Assembly: GCA_030600975.1 (NCBI GenBank)
Contig: JAUVUL010000016.1
Span: 1 to 10,538, forward strand
Length of the DNA: 10,538 nucleotides
From: Candidatus Aegiribacteria sp.
GTDB taxonomy: Bacteria; Fermentibacterota; Fermentibacteria; Fermentibacterales; JCC-6
Direction of reading: 5' to 3'
Made by a program: the position numbers and the translations under genes. Below the pieces are notes generated by a model. That model had not been told where the DNA came from and searched no databases. It saw only the letters and a program-made list of their open reading frames with translations. Below, piece after piece: positions 1 through 6,280 of the stretch (positions are counted from its first letter, which is position 1; every line of letters begins with the position of its first letter).

Positions 1-39
1 CCTGGTTTTTAATTCTGTAACAGTAGGGGTCCTGTCAAA

Positions 40-58
40 GAAAGGCATAATGTAAATG
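40..58 (+). promoter_or_regulatory. Ribosome binding site with a start-stop pair before the true start
   Basis: GAAAGG at 40-45 is followed by ATG at 50-52, TAA at 53-55 and the gene's ATG at 56-58. The first ATG is 4 nt and the second 10 nt from the GAAAGG. The ATG-TAA pair could act as a start-stop element that slows initiation, or could be chance. Confidence 0.35.
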
Positions 59-667
59 AAGAATAGGTTATTCGTGATAACTGCGGCGGCCGCGGCTTTC
101 CTGCTATTCATAGGCTGTATGGGTACATTCGAGACGGCCAGGGTCGTACCTTTGAAGGTAGGTGCTACTTATTTCGCAACACTTGATGCCAGCGAAGATG
201 ACACCTTCAATATGCTCGGCATAATCCTTGAGACAGGATGGCCGGCGGCTCCGTCACGGTTCGGGCTGGGGCTTCATATCAGAGCTACCGCGCTCATTGG
301 ATCCGATGAGAATAATGACGATGACAATGGTTTTATGATAGTCTGGGGGGGTAAGTTGCAAATACCTCAGAACAGTCTTGTAGATATTGCCCTGGGATTG
401 GATATGTGGGCATACGTTCCAGGCGAAATTAAGTTGTTTCTGTCCAGAAGGTTCGGCATTATCGAACCTTACGCTGTTTTAGGTGTAGCTGATCTTATCA
501 ATTTCAACGATAGTGACATTTTGAACGCTGACGGCATCATGAGCTATACCCTTGGCACAATGGTGGAACTTGGAAGTGGGTCCGGCTGGATGCTTGCTGC
601 AGAGTTTGAGGGCGGAAACGTATGGGTCTCTCAAGGTGTGGGCCTTGGTCTGATCAGGGAATTCTGA
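56..667 (+). CDS. Small exported beta-rich protein, possible lipoprotein or outer-membrane barrel
   Basis: 203 residues, family not recognised. The N-terminus is a signal sequence: K2, N3 and R4, then a hydrophobic stretch to about residue 20 and a cysteine at 21 in FLLFIGC. This resembles a lipobox, although Phe at -3 is not the usual Leu. The remainder is made of short alternating hydrophobic/polar segments rich in Gly and aromatics, and it ends in Phe, as many outer-membrane beta-barrels do. An acidic loop of Asp and Asn lies near residues 84-92. A small barrel or surface lipoprotein is inferred; no catalytic motif is visible. GAAAGG at 40-45 lies 10 nt before this ATG, and an immediate ATG-TAA pair sits between them. 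The next gene starts 12 nt after the stop, so the two may be co-transcribed, but the product need not share the pathway. Confidence 0.7.
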   Translation: MKNRLFVITAAAAAFLLFIGCMGTFETARVVPLKVGATYFATLDASEDDTFNMLGIILETGWPAAPSRFGLGLHIRATALIGSDENNDDDNGFMIVWGGKLQIPQNSLVDIALGLDMWAYVPGEIKLFLSRRFGIIEPYAVLGVADLINFNDSDILNADGIMSYTLGTMVELGSGSGWMLAAEFEGGNVWVSQGVGLGLIREF

Positions 668-679
668 TTCTTCGCAGTC

Positions 680-1360
680 ATGTATACTGAACCGTTCGTA
701 ACGCTCGATAATATCGATGATAAACTCTCGGAATGGCTGGTTCGGGTAGAGAAGTACACCCATCCTAAGCCATACCTTATACTGAAACCGGAAAAGTGTG
801 CCCTGGTGGTTGTGGATATGCTGCATTACTTTGCCGATCCCGGTGGAAGGGTATATCTGCCTTCGACAGGAGTGATCATTCCTCGAATAGCCATGCTTCT
901 GAAACACTGGAGAAGTATCGGTGGAACCGTTGTTTACACCCGACACTGCCACAATAGTTCTGAAGATCTTGGAATGCTTGGCAGATTCTTCAGTGATTTT
1001 ATCCGGTGCGGGAAGCAGGAATCCGAGATCATCCCCGAACTCTCCCCTCTCCCCGGTGAGAAGGTTTTCCAGAAAAATACGTATGATGCATTTCACAATA
1101 CGGATCTTGATGAATTTCTGAGAAGCAGATATGTGGAGCAGGTTCTTATTACCGGAGTGCTGACGCAGATGTGCTGTGAGACGACGGCAAGGTCAGCGTT
1201 CGTAAGGGGGTACGAAGTGTACATTCCTGCGGACGCTGTGACGACAAGCTCGGAGGAACTTCACATCGGAAGCCTTCAGAATCTCGCCAGCGGTTTCGCG
1301 GTTATCACCGGCACATCTTCTATCTGCAGCACGGATTGTAAAAAACCTTGCATGACGTAA
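680..1360 (+). CDS. Isochorismatase-like cysteine hydrolase
   Basis: 226 residues of the isochorismatase/nicotinamidase superfamily, which hydrolyses amides, ureides or vinyl ethers through an Asp-Lys-Cys triad. The probable triad is visible: D46 in VVVDML, K132 in the FQKNTYDAF segment, and C165 in GVLTQMCCETTA, the usual nucleophile region; C166 follows directly. The parallel strands of the Rossmann-like core are clear (ALVVVDM, TVVYTRH, QVLITGV). The substrate cannot be assigned: the DxQ/DxF metal-site pattern of nicotinamidase is not evident. The C-terminal tail is odd, with cysteines 216, 220 and 224 spaced CxxxCxxxC. No Shine-Dalgarno sequence is seen before the ATG, which lies 12 nt after the previous stop, so the start is only moderately certain. 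The last 13 nt overlap the flavoprotein gene. The cytoplasm is the likely location, since there is no signal sequence. Confidence 0.85.
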   Translation: MYTEPFVTLDNIDDKLSEWLVRVEKYTHPKPYLILKPEKCALVVVDMLHYFADPGGRVYLPSTGVIIPRIAMLLKHWRSIGGTVVYTRHCHNSSEDLGMLGRFFSDFIRCGKQESEIIPELSPLPGEKVFQKNTYDAFHNTDLDEFLRSRYVEQVLITGVLTQMCCETTARSAFVRGYEVYIPADAVTTSSEELHIGSLQNLASGFAVITGTSSICSTDCKKPCMT

Positions 1361-2235
1361 CTGTTATCGGAGCGGGTCCGGCAGGCTGCGCGGCAGCCGT
1401 GCAGTGCAGAAGGCTGGGGCTTAATGTTATTCTGGTTGATACAAGCGGAAAAGCGGGAGGGCTCGTCCGCGAGGCGAGACTCATCGAGAACTATCCCGGA
1501 CTCGAAAAACCTCTTGCGGGACCGGTATTTGCAAACAGGCTTATTTCCTTCGTTTCAGCACACGATCTGCAGATACGATGTTTTCATGCTGATTCGATAG
1601 TTCTGAGCGAAGGTGTCTTTGAGATATCCGGAACCGGTGAAACCATCAGATCGCGCTTGGTGATAGTCACTGTGGGAACGGTTCCAAAGGATTTCAGTAT
1701 TAAGATCAACGGAGATGTAATAATACACAGATCCGTTCTTGAGCTGAAACAAAAACCTCCGAAAAGAACGGTCATCGTAGGGGGCGGTGAGGCTGCCCTT
1801 GACTACGCGCTGAACCTTTCAGATGCGGGCTCATCTGTCAGCGTGCTTGTCAGAAGCTCCAGACTGAAAGCCACAGGTGATCTCAGGAAGGAGATCAAAA
1901 GACGCAGCGCAGTTAAAATCCTTTATAATACCGTTCCCGTAACGGCATCCAGTTCTGAAGGAATTATCCATCTTGAGGTTGAATCATCCGGAAGGAGAAT
2001 ATCCCTGGAAACGGATGCTGTGCTTGCAGCCGTGGGCAGGGAACCCCGACTGCCTCGGATTACGAATGACTTCGTTCATGACAGGGGAAATGTTAGAACA
2101 TCGATTCAAGGATTGTACATTTCGGGAGATGCTTCACTTGGCAGTCTGGGACAGGCTGCCATAGCATCAGGTCAGGGTATTCAGGCAGCACTGTACGCAT
2201 TAGAATTTCTGAAGGCAGGGAAAGGCGAATCGTGA
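1348..2235 (+). CDS. Thioredoxin-reductase-like FAD/NAD(P) oxidoreductase lacking the CxxC pair
   Basis: 295 residues with the two-dinucleotide-fold layout of low-molecular-weight thioredoxin reductases. The FAD-binding VIGAGPAG lies at 6-13, the family motif ENYPGL at 47-52, the second nucleotide-binding motif VGGGEAALD at 144-152, and the second FAD motif YISGDAS at 257-263 followed by GQAAIASGQG at 268-277. The HRRxxxR motif that grips NADPH is changed to VRSxxxK (168-174), so NADH versus NADPH is open. The redox-active CxxC that normally lies about 15-20 residues before the second GGG is absent: residues 122-140 contain no cysteine, and the only cysteines are 14, 20 and 78. The protein therefore cannot reduce thioredoxin in the usual way and probably passes electrons to another acceptor. 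The start is TTG, the only usable start after an in-frame TAA at 1339. It overlaps the hydrolase by 13 nt and the next gene by 4 nt. Confidence 0.85.
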   Translation: MHDVTVIGAGPAGCAAAVQCRRLGLNVILVDTSGKAGGLVREARLIENYPGLEKPLAGPVFANRLISFVSAHDLQIRCFHADSIVLSEGVFEISGTGETIRSRLVIVTVGTVPKDFSIKINGDVIIHRSVLELKQKPPKRTVIVGGGEAALDYALNLSDAGSSVSVLVRSSRLKATGDLRKEIKRRSAVKILYNTVPVTASSSEGIIHLEVESSGRRISLETDAVLAAVGREPRLPRITNDFVHDRGNVRTSIQGLYISGDASLGSLGQAAIASGQGIQAALYALEFLKAGKGES

Positions 2236-3143
2236 AAATCGTAGGACAGCGCGGAGAATCAGATCTCGCGACCGTTTACATAGGCGAGCTTAAAGACGGT
2301 GAGCTTATAGAGTTCGTGGAATCGGTCCAGCCCCCGATCCCTCAGAGCGAGAAATGGGTACTTATCGTATCCACACTTAAAGGCTGCCCCGTTAACTGTC
2401 CCATATGCGATGCCGGGACCTTCTACGCTGGAAAACTCTCATTCGGGGAAATAATAGGCCAGATCGATTACATGGTACGAAAAAGATACAGTGAAGGTAA
2501 AGTACCTGTTTCAAAGTTCAAGATTCAATTCGCCAGAATGGGTGACCCTGCTTTCAATCCCGCCGTTCTGGATGTTCTGCAGGAACTGCCTTTCGTTTAC
2601 GATGCCCCGGGACTCTTACCAAGTATATCAACCATTGCACCCCGGGGTTGCGATGATTTCTGGGAAAATCTGACTGATATAAAGAACAGGCTTTACACTG
2701 GCGGCAGATTCCAGATGCAGTTCTCCATCCATACCTCTTCGGAAAATGCAAGGAAAGAACTGGTGCCCTGCAGTACATTGAGCTTCGCTGAAATGAGCGA
2801 ATGGGGCGAGGAATTCTTCAGTTCCGGTGACAGGAAGATTTCTCTGAATTTCGCAGCGGTCAGAGGTTATCCGGTGAATCCGGCAGTAATCGCAGACCTC
2901 TTCTCACCCGATTATTTCATGGTTAAGCTGACACCTGTTAACCCGACACATTCTTCCCTGAATCTTGGGCTGGAAGGCATCATAGATCCTGATTATCCAG
3001 AATCAGCAGAAGAACTTGTGGCCGATTTCAGGGATTGGGGATTTGATACTATCCTGAGTATAGGCGAGACCAGGGAAAATCTCATAGGTTCAAACTGCGG
3101 AATGTACGTTGGGCAACAATATGTCTCGTCCTGGAAACCCTGA
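2232..3143 (+). CDS. RlmN/Cfr-like (class A) radical SAM protein, short form
   Basis: 303 residues. C52, C56 and C59 form the CxxxCxxC motif that binds the 4Fe-4S cluster. Around them the protein matches the RlmN/Cfr pattern: GELKDGELIEFV (18-29) resembles the RlmN beta-hairpin before the core, EIIGQ (73-77) is kept, ARMGDPAFN (101-109) matches GMGEPLxN, FSIHTSSENARKEL (164-177) matches the SLHAxxxxxRxxL segment, LTPVNP (233-238) matches IPYNP, and SNCGMYVG (287-294) matches the AACGQLAG that carries the methylated cysteine. C289 is therefore the equivalent of RlmN C355. Two things differ from RlmN/Cfr. The N-terminal RNA-binding region is missing, with the first cluster Cys at 52 against about 112-125. 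The second catalytic cysteine, seven residues before the cluster motif, is I45. A methylation-like reaction on an unknown substrate is inferred. The GTG start has AAAGG at 2221-2225, 6 nt upstream, and overlaps the flavoprotein stop as GTGA. Confidence 0.85.
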   Translation: MKIVGQRGESDLATVYIGELKDGELIEFVESVQPPIPQSEKWVLIVSTLKGCPVNCPICDAGTFYAGKLSFGEIIGQIDYMVRKRYSEGKVPVSKFKIQFARMGDPAFNPAVLDVLQELPFVYDAPGLLPSISTIAPRGCDDFWENLTDIKNRLYTGGRFQMQFSIHTSSENARKELVPCSTLSFAEMSEWGEEFFSSGDRKISLNFAAVRGYPVNPAVIADLFSPDYFMVKLTPVNPTHSSLNLGLEGIIDPDYPESAEELVADFRDWGFDTILSIGETRENLIGSNCGMYVGQQYVSSWKP

Positions 3144-3576
3144 CAGCGAATACCCTGGTTGCCGCCGAGCCAGGATTCATGGCGAAGGGATCGATGGGAA
3201 CGAAACTGAATTCATATGACTTGCCAAGAACATTGGAATGAAGGCACCATACGAATCTCCCGGAATTGATGAAAGGACCCCAGCTGGTTACTGATATTCC
3301 AGCGTTCCAGAGTTCGTTGAGCTCGCTGTAACTTGGCATTTCCCAATCACCACCCAGACCATATATCCATTCCCTGGCGTCTTCCCAGTCAATATCCCAG
3401 TCGGTTCCCACTTTCCACTGCATTCCGGTTATGAGGTCTGTGATCACATCGTCGTCTGACATCATGAATCTGTTACTGATGCTCATTCCCACAGTTGAAC
3501 GGTTGCATCCGGGAATAAGCAGCGAAAGAAGAAGTAGAAACATCATGACAATAACCTGAGTTGCGTGTTCCTTCAT
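3082..3576 (-). CDS. DUF1566-like lipoprotein, copy 2 of a tandem pair
   Basis: 164 residues from the preferred start. A short hydrophobic signal ends in the lipobox LLIPGC, so a lipoprotein is likely, with the lipidated Cys at residue 24. The mature domain has the pattern of DUF1566 (Lcl C-terminal domain): DVITDLITGMQWKVG, then a WEDAREW segment, then DWEMPSYSELNELW (usually WRLPTxxEL), ending in RVFAVRV. Such domains are common in surface lipoproteins of diderms and have no established activity. An ATG at 3582 is also possible, giving 166 residues and an ATGA overlap with copy 1. The ATG at 3576 is preferred because GGAAGG lies 6 nt before it, while it directly abuts the other, and because the lipobox Cys is then residue 24 as in copy 1. 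The last 20 or so codons are antisense to the radical SAM gene, and that tail does not resemble the tail of copy 1. Confidence 0.8.
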   Translation of the reverse strand: MKEHATQVIVMMFLLLLSLLIPGCNRSTVGMSISNRFMMSDDDVITDLITGMQWKVGTDWDIDWEDAREWIYGLGGDWEMPSYSELNELWNAGISVTSWGPFINSGRFVWCLHSNVLGKSYEFSFVPIDPFAMNPGSAATRVFAVRVSRTRHIVAQRTFRSLNL

Positions 3577-3578
3577 TC

Positions 3579-4076
3579 TCATCCTTCCACAAGCGTGTGA
3601 TACAGGGCTATTATCCAGTAACCGGGAGGTGAAAGCACCGCAAAAACCCGCTGTCCGGATGGCACCACGTCATGCACGTCCAGATAGACATCGTTTGGAA
3701 TGAAACAGAACGGGTAGGACATATTCCTTCTAGCGTAATCCACGGACCAGACAATCCAGCCGGTATTGTCAAAGGGACCCCAGCTCATAGTAGTAATACC
3801 TGCATCGAAAAGCTCCTCAAGCTCACTATGTGTGGGCATTCTCCAGTTGTCGCCAAGATTCTCTATCCATATACCGGCATCGTACCAGTCGAAATCCTTG
3901 TCCGGACCGACTTTCCATTGAAGACCTGTTACTATATCCGTGATAACATCGTCAGAAGACACCCGGAAGCGATCGTAAATACTTATTCTCGAGGTTAAAG
4001 GCCTGCAGCCGGTCAGGATAAACGGAAACAGTGACAGGATTATTACTGATGTTCTCAGAAATCCATTGACTCTCAT
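3579..4076 (-). CDS. DUF1566-like lipoprotein, copy 1 of a tandem pair
   Basis: 165 residues from the chosen start. The signal sequence ends in the lipobox FILTGC with Cys 24. The mature part has DVITDIVTGLQWKVG, WYDAGIW, NWRMPTHSELEEL and finally RVFAV, which is the DUF1566 layout. It is clearly a paralogue of the downstream gene: the SDDVITD..TG.QWKVG block, the MP..SEL.EL block, the SWGPF block and the RVFAV block are shared. An ATG at 4145 in the same frame would add 23 polar residues ahead of the signal peptide, which would spoil it. The ATG at 4076 has AAGGA 9 nt upstream and puts the hydrophobic stretch at the N-terminus. The stop lies 2 nt before the preferred start of copy 2, so the pair is co-transcribed. 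A candidate promoter lies in the 116-nt gap upstream. Role unknown; probably anchored in the inner leaflet of the outer membrane. Confidence 0.8.
   Translation of the reverse strand: MRVNGFLRTSVIILSLFPFILTGCRPLTSRISIYDRFRVSSDDVITDIVTGLQWKVGPDKDFDWYDAGIWIENLGDNWRMPTHSELEELFDAGITTMSWGPFDNTGWIVWSVDYARRNMSYPFCFIPNDVYLDVHDVVPSGQRVFAVLSPPGYWIIALYHTLVEG
3583..3588 (-). promoter_or_regulatory. Shine-Dalgarno that decides the start at 3576
   Basis: GGAAGG on the minus strand lies 6 nt before the ATG at 3576 and touches the ATG at 3582. The spacing favours 3576, and the resulting lipobox Cys at residue 24 equals that of the upstream paralogue. Confidence 0.6.
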
Positions 4077-4085
4077 TTCATCCAT

Positions 4086-4090
4086 TCCTT
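4086..4090 (-). promoter_or_regulatory. Shine-Dalgarno that decides the start at 4076
   Basis: AAGGA on the minus strand lies 9 nt before the ATG at 4076 but directly abuts the in-frame ATG at 4085. The second position is too close to work, so 4076 is favoured, in agreement with the position of the signal peptide. Confidence 0.65.
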
Positions 4091-4118
4091 GATAACTGCC
4101 GTAACTACTACTGTGGTT

Positions 4119-4147
4119 AGTATACTTCTGCGGTAACTCCATCATAA
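4119..4147 (-). promoter_or_regulatory. Candidate sigma-70-type promoter upstream of the lipoprotein pair
   Basis: On the minus strand TATACT (4124 to 4119) matches the -10 consensus at five of six bases. TTATGA lies 17 nt upstream as a weak -35, matching three of six. The site is about 43 nt before the start at 4076, inside the 116-nt gap after the ABC genes. No strong terminator was seen in that gap, so this could be an internal promoter rather than the start of a separate operon. Confidence 0.3.
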
Positions 4148-4192
4148 CCCCGGAGCTGGTTCTAAGAATTCCTATCGAAGGTCAGTCATGGA

Positions 4193-6280
4193 TCAAGAAC
4201 TATCGTTTGCTGCGTACTGAAGAAGGTAGAGATTGTAATAGATGCCTCTTCTGGCAAGCAGTTCCTGATGATTACCCCTTTCGAGTAATCTTCCATCGTC
4301 AATAACCAGTATCTGATCAGCCTTCTGTATAGTGCTGAGTCTGTGGGCAACCACGATACTGGTACGATTCTTCATAAGCACTTCTATGGCGTTCTGTATC
4401 AGCTGCTCGGTTGCAGGATCAACATTGCTCGTGGCTTCGTCAAGTACGAGAATCCTCGGATCGTGAGCCAGGGCTCTGGCGAAACAGATAAGCTGTTTCT
4501 GCCCTGTTGACAGGGTGGCTCCCCTTTCAGCCATGACAGTATCAAAACCCTCCGGCAGTTTCTCGATGAAGGGTGTGACCTGAACCATGTCCGCAGCTTC
4601 GCGTACCTGTTCTCTTGTAAGGTCACGTCCCAGACGTATGTTGTCCTCTATGCTCCTGCTGAAAATGAAGGCGTCCTGCAGGACTATTGAAATGCTCTCC
4701 CTCAGTGTTTGTACAGGCAGGTCCCTCAGATCGTTACCATCCAGAAGTATCCCACCGGAATCAACATCGTAGAATCTGCACAGAAGGCTGATTATGGAAG
4801 TCTTCCCTGCTCCTGTGGGACCCACCAGCGCGACACTCTTTCCAGATTCAACCTTGAAACTGACATTACGGAGAACATTCTTGTCCGTTTCGTAAGAGAA
4901 TGTCACGTTATCAAATTCAATAGCGCCTGTCAGGACTGTATTCCTTGCAGAGGGTTTATCAGCAATTTCAGGTTCGGTATCGAGTATTGCAAAAATTCTC
5001 TCCCCCGCAGCCATGGCACTCTGCATTATGTTGTATTTCTGGCTTATGTCCGCCAGTGGCTGGAACATCTGTCTTACATAGCTTATGAAGGCAACCAGTG
5101 CACCTATAGTAAGAGCACCGGTGAGGACGTTGCCTCCACCGTAAACCAGTACGAGAGCGATCCCGACGGATGCTGTTATCTCGATCAGAGGTCTGAAGAT
5201 ACCGAAGATTACCATCTGCTTCATGTTAGCCCTGAAATAATTTCTGTTGGTCTCCTGGTATTCATCCCTCCGCCTTTTCTCCTGGCGGAAAACCTGAACG
5301 ATCTTTATTCCGCTGAGATCTTCCGATAGTCTTGAATTAAGTCCGGCGAGGAATTTCCTTACTGTCCTGTAAGCACCCCTTGCCTTAACGCGAAAAATCA
5401 CAGTAATGATTATGAAAACCGGAGCGACAGCAAGGGAAACCAGGGCGAGTCTCCAATTCAGCAGAAAGAGGATTGTGGCTGTACCGACTATCAGAATAAC
5501 ATCCTTGACGAGGTTCACAAGGACTGCTGTGAACATTTCGTTGAGGGCTTCTATGTCGTTGGTCACCCTGGTAACAAGCCTTCCGATCGGGTTCTGAGAA
5601 TAGAACTTGAGTGACAGGTGCTGTATATGCCTGAACAGCTCCGTTCTGACATCATACATGGATCTCTGTCCTGCTATCACCAGGGTCATGACATGACCGT
5701 ATCCGGCCGTAAGGCTTATTAGTATCAGTATACCCAGTAACCATGCGAGCCTGCTTATACCAGCGATATCATCACCTCTGACATCTACTATCACCGAAAG
5801 AGGTACACTGGAGAGCTCTCTCTCGGGTACGAGCCAGTATCCGTCCATGATTTCGCCTGTTTGACCGTTGTACCTGTCCCCCGGGAAGAGGTAATACGTC
5901 TCCCTTGAGAGGTTGCCGGCATCTTCCATTTCAATCAGTTGCGAGGGGTCCATCCTGTCGAGCGCTGCCTTCCGTACCAGCAGAAGTGTATCTGTTAAAA
6001 CGGGAATAAAGTCTGTTGTATCCTGTGACGATTCAATAAGTTCTGTACACACTGCTACAGGGGCCGAATAGATCTGATAAAGCTTCGCTAGGTAATTATC
6101 AATTCCTACTTTTGTCACGTAGGGAATGAGCAATTCGATTCCGGCAGTTACGATCATGAAGAACATGGCCAGGAAGATGAGGCGTCGATGGGGTCTTACA
6201 TAATGGAGCAGTCTCCTGATAAGGGCGCGATCGTACATCTTCCCTCCAGCTGCATCTTCTACAAAAGGATTGCCATGCAT
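4193..6280 (-). CDS. Heterodimeric ABC exporter, large subunit with extracellular insertion
   Basis: 695 residues: an exporter-type membrane domain fused to an ATPase domain. The first membrane helix is about 34-58 and the second about 176-200. Between them lies an insertion of roughly 110 residues (about 65-172), where ordinary half-transporters have a short loop; it should sit outside the cytoplasmic membrane. BmrD of Bacillus BmrCD is a known case of such an extracellular domain. ATPase motifs: Walker A GPTGAGKT at 487-494, Q-loop Q535, signature LSTGQ at 590-594 (not the consensus LSGGQ), Walker B LVLDE with the catalytic E615, and H-loop H646. With the 599-residue partner this gives one consensus and one degenerate ATP site. 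The substrate is unknown; relatives export drugs or lipids. The start ATG shares one base with the partner's stop (TGATG), which implies translational coupling and equal output. Confidence 0.92.
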   Translation of the reverse strand: MHGNPFVEDAAGGKMYDRALIRRLLHYVRPHRRLIFLAMFFMIVTAGIELLIPYVTKVGIDNYLAKLYQIYSAPVAVCTELIESSQDTTDFIPVLTDTLLLVRKAALDRMDPSQLIEMEDAGNLSRETYYLFPGDRYNGQTGEIMDGYWLVPERELSSVPLSVIVDVRGDDIAGISRLAWLLGILILISLTAGYGHVMTLVIAGQRSMYDVRTELFRHIQHLSLKFYSQNPIGRLVTRVTNDIEALNEMFTAVLVNLVKDVILIVGTATILFLLNWRLALVSLAVAPVFIIITVIFRVKARGAYRTVRKFLAGLNSRLSEDLSGIKIVQVFRQEKRRRDEYQETNRNYFRANMKQMVIFGIFRPLIEITASVGIALVLVYGGGNVLTGALTIGALVAFISYVRQMFQPLADISQKYNIMQSAMAAGERIFAILDTEPEIADKPSARNTVLTGAIEFDNVTFSYETDKNVLRNVSFKVESGKSVALVGPTGAGKTSIISLLCRFYDVDSGGILLDGNDLRDLPVQTLRESISIVLQDAFIFSRSIEDNIRLGRDLTREQVREAADMVQVTPFIEKLPEGFDTVMAERGATLSTGQKQLICFARALAHDPRILVLDEATSNVDPATEQLIQNAIEVLMKNRTSIVVAHRLSTIQKADQILVIDDGRLLERGNHQELLARRGIYYNLYLLQYAANDSS

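Noticed and set aside
479..1096. 205-codon open frame on the minus strand across the first two plus-strand genes
   Set aside because: It lies antisense to the lipoprotein-like and hydrolase genes, its translation has no recognisable domain, and both plus-strand proteins have clear family or signal features.
3154..3174. Hairpin CCTGGTT / GAGCCAGG shortly after the radical SAM stop, considered as a terminator
   Set aside because: The stem is only seven pairs with one G-T, there is no T-run after it, and it lies in the coding part of the convergent lipoprotein gene.
4146..4192. Possible terminator after the ABC genes
   Set aside because: Only weak three- to four-pair stems are present and there is no T-run.
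4709..5329. 206-codon plus-strand open frame inside the large ABC subunit gene
   Set aside because: It is antisense to conserved Walker A and membrane-domain codons, and its Cys-rich, low-structure translation resembles no family.
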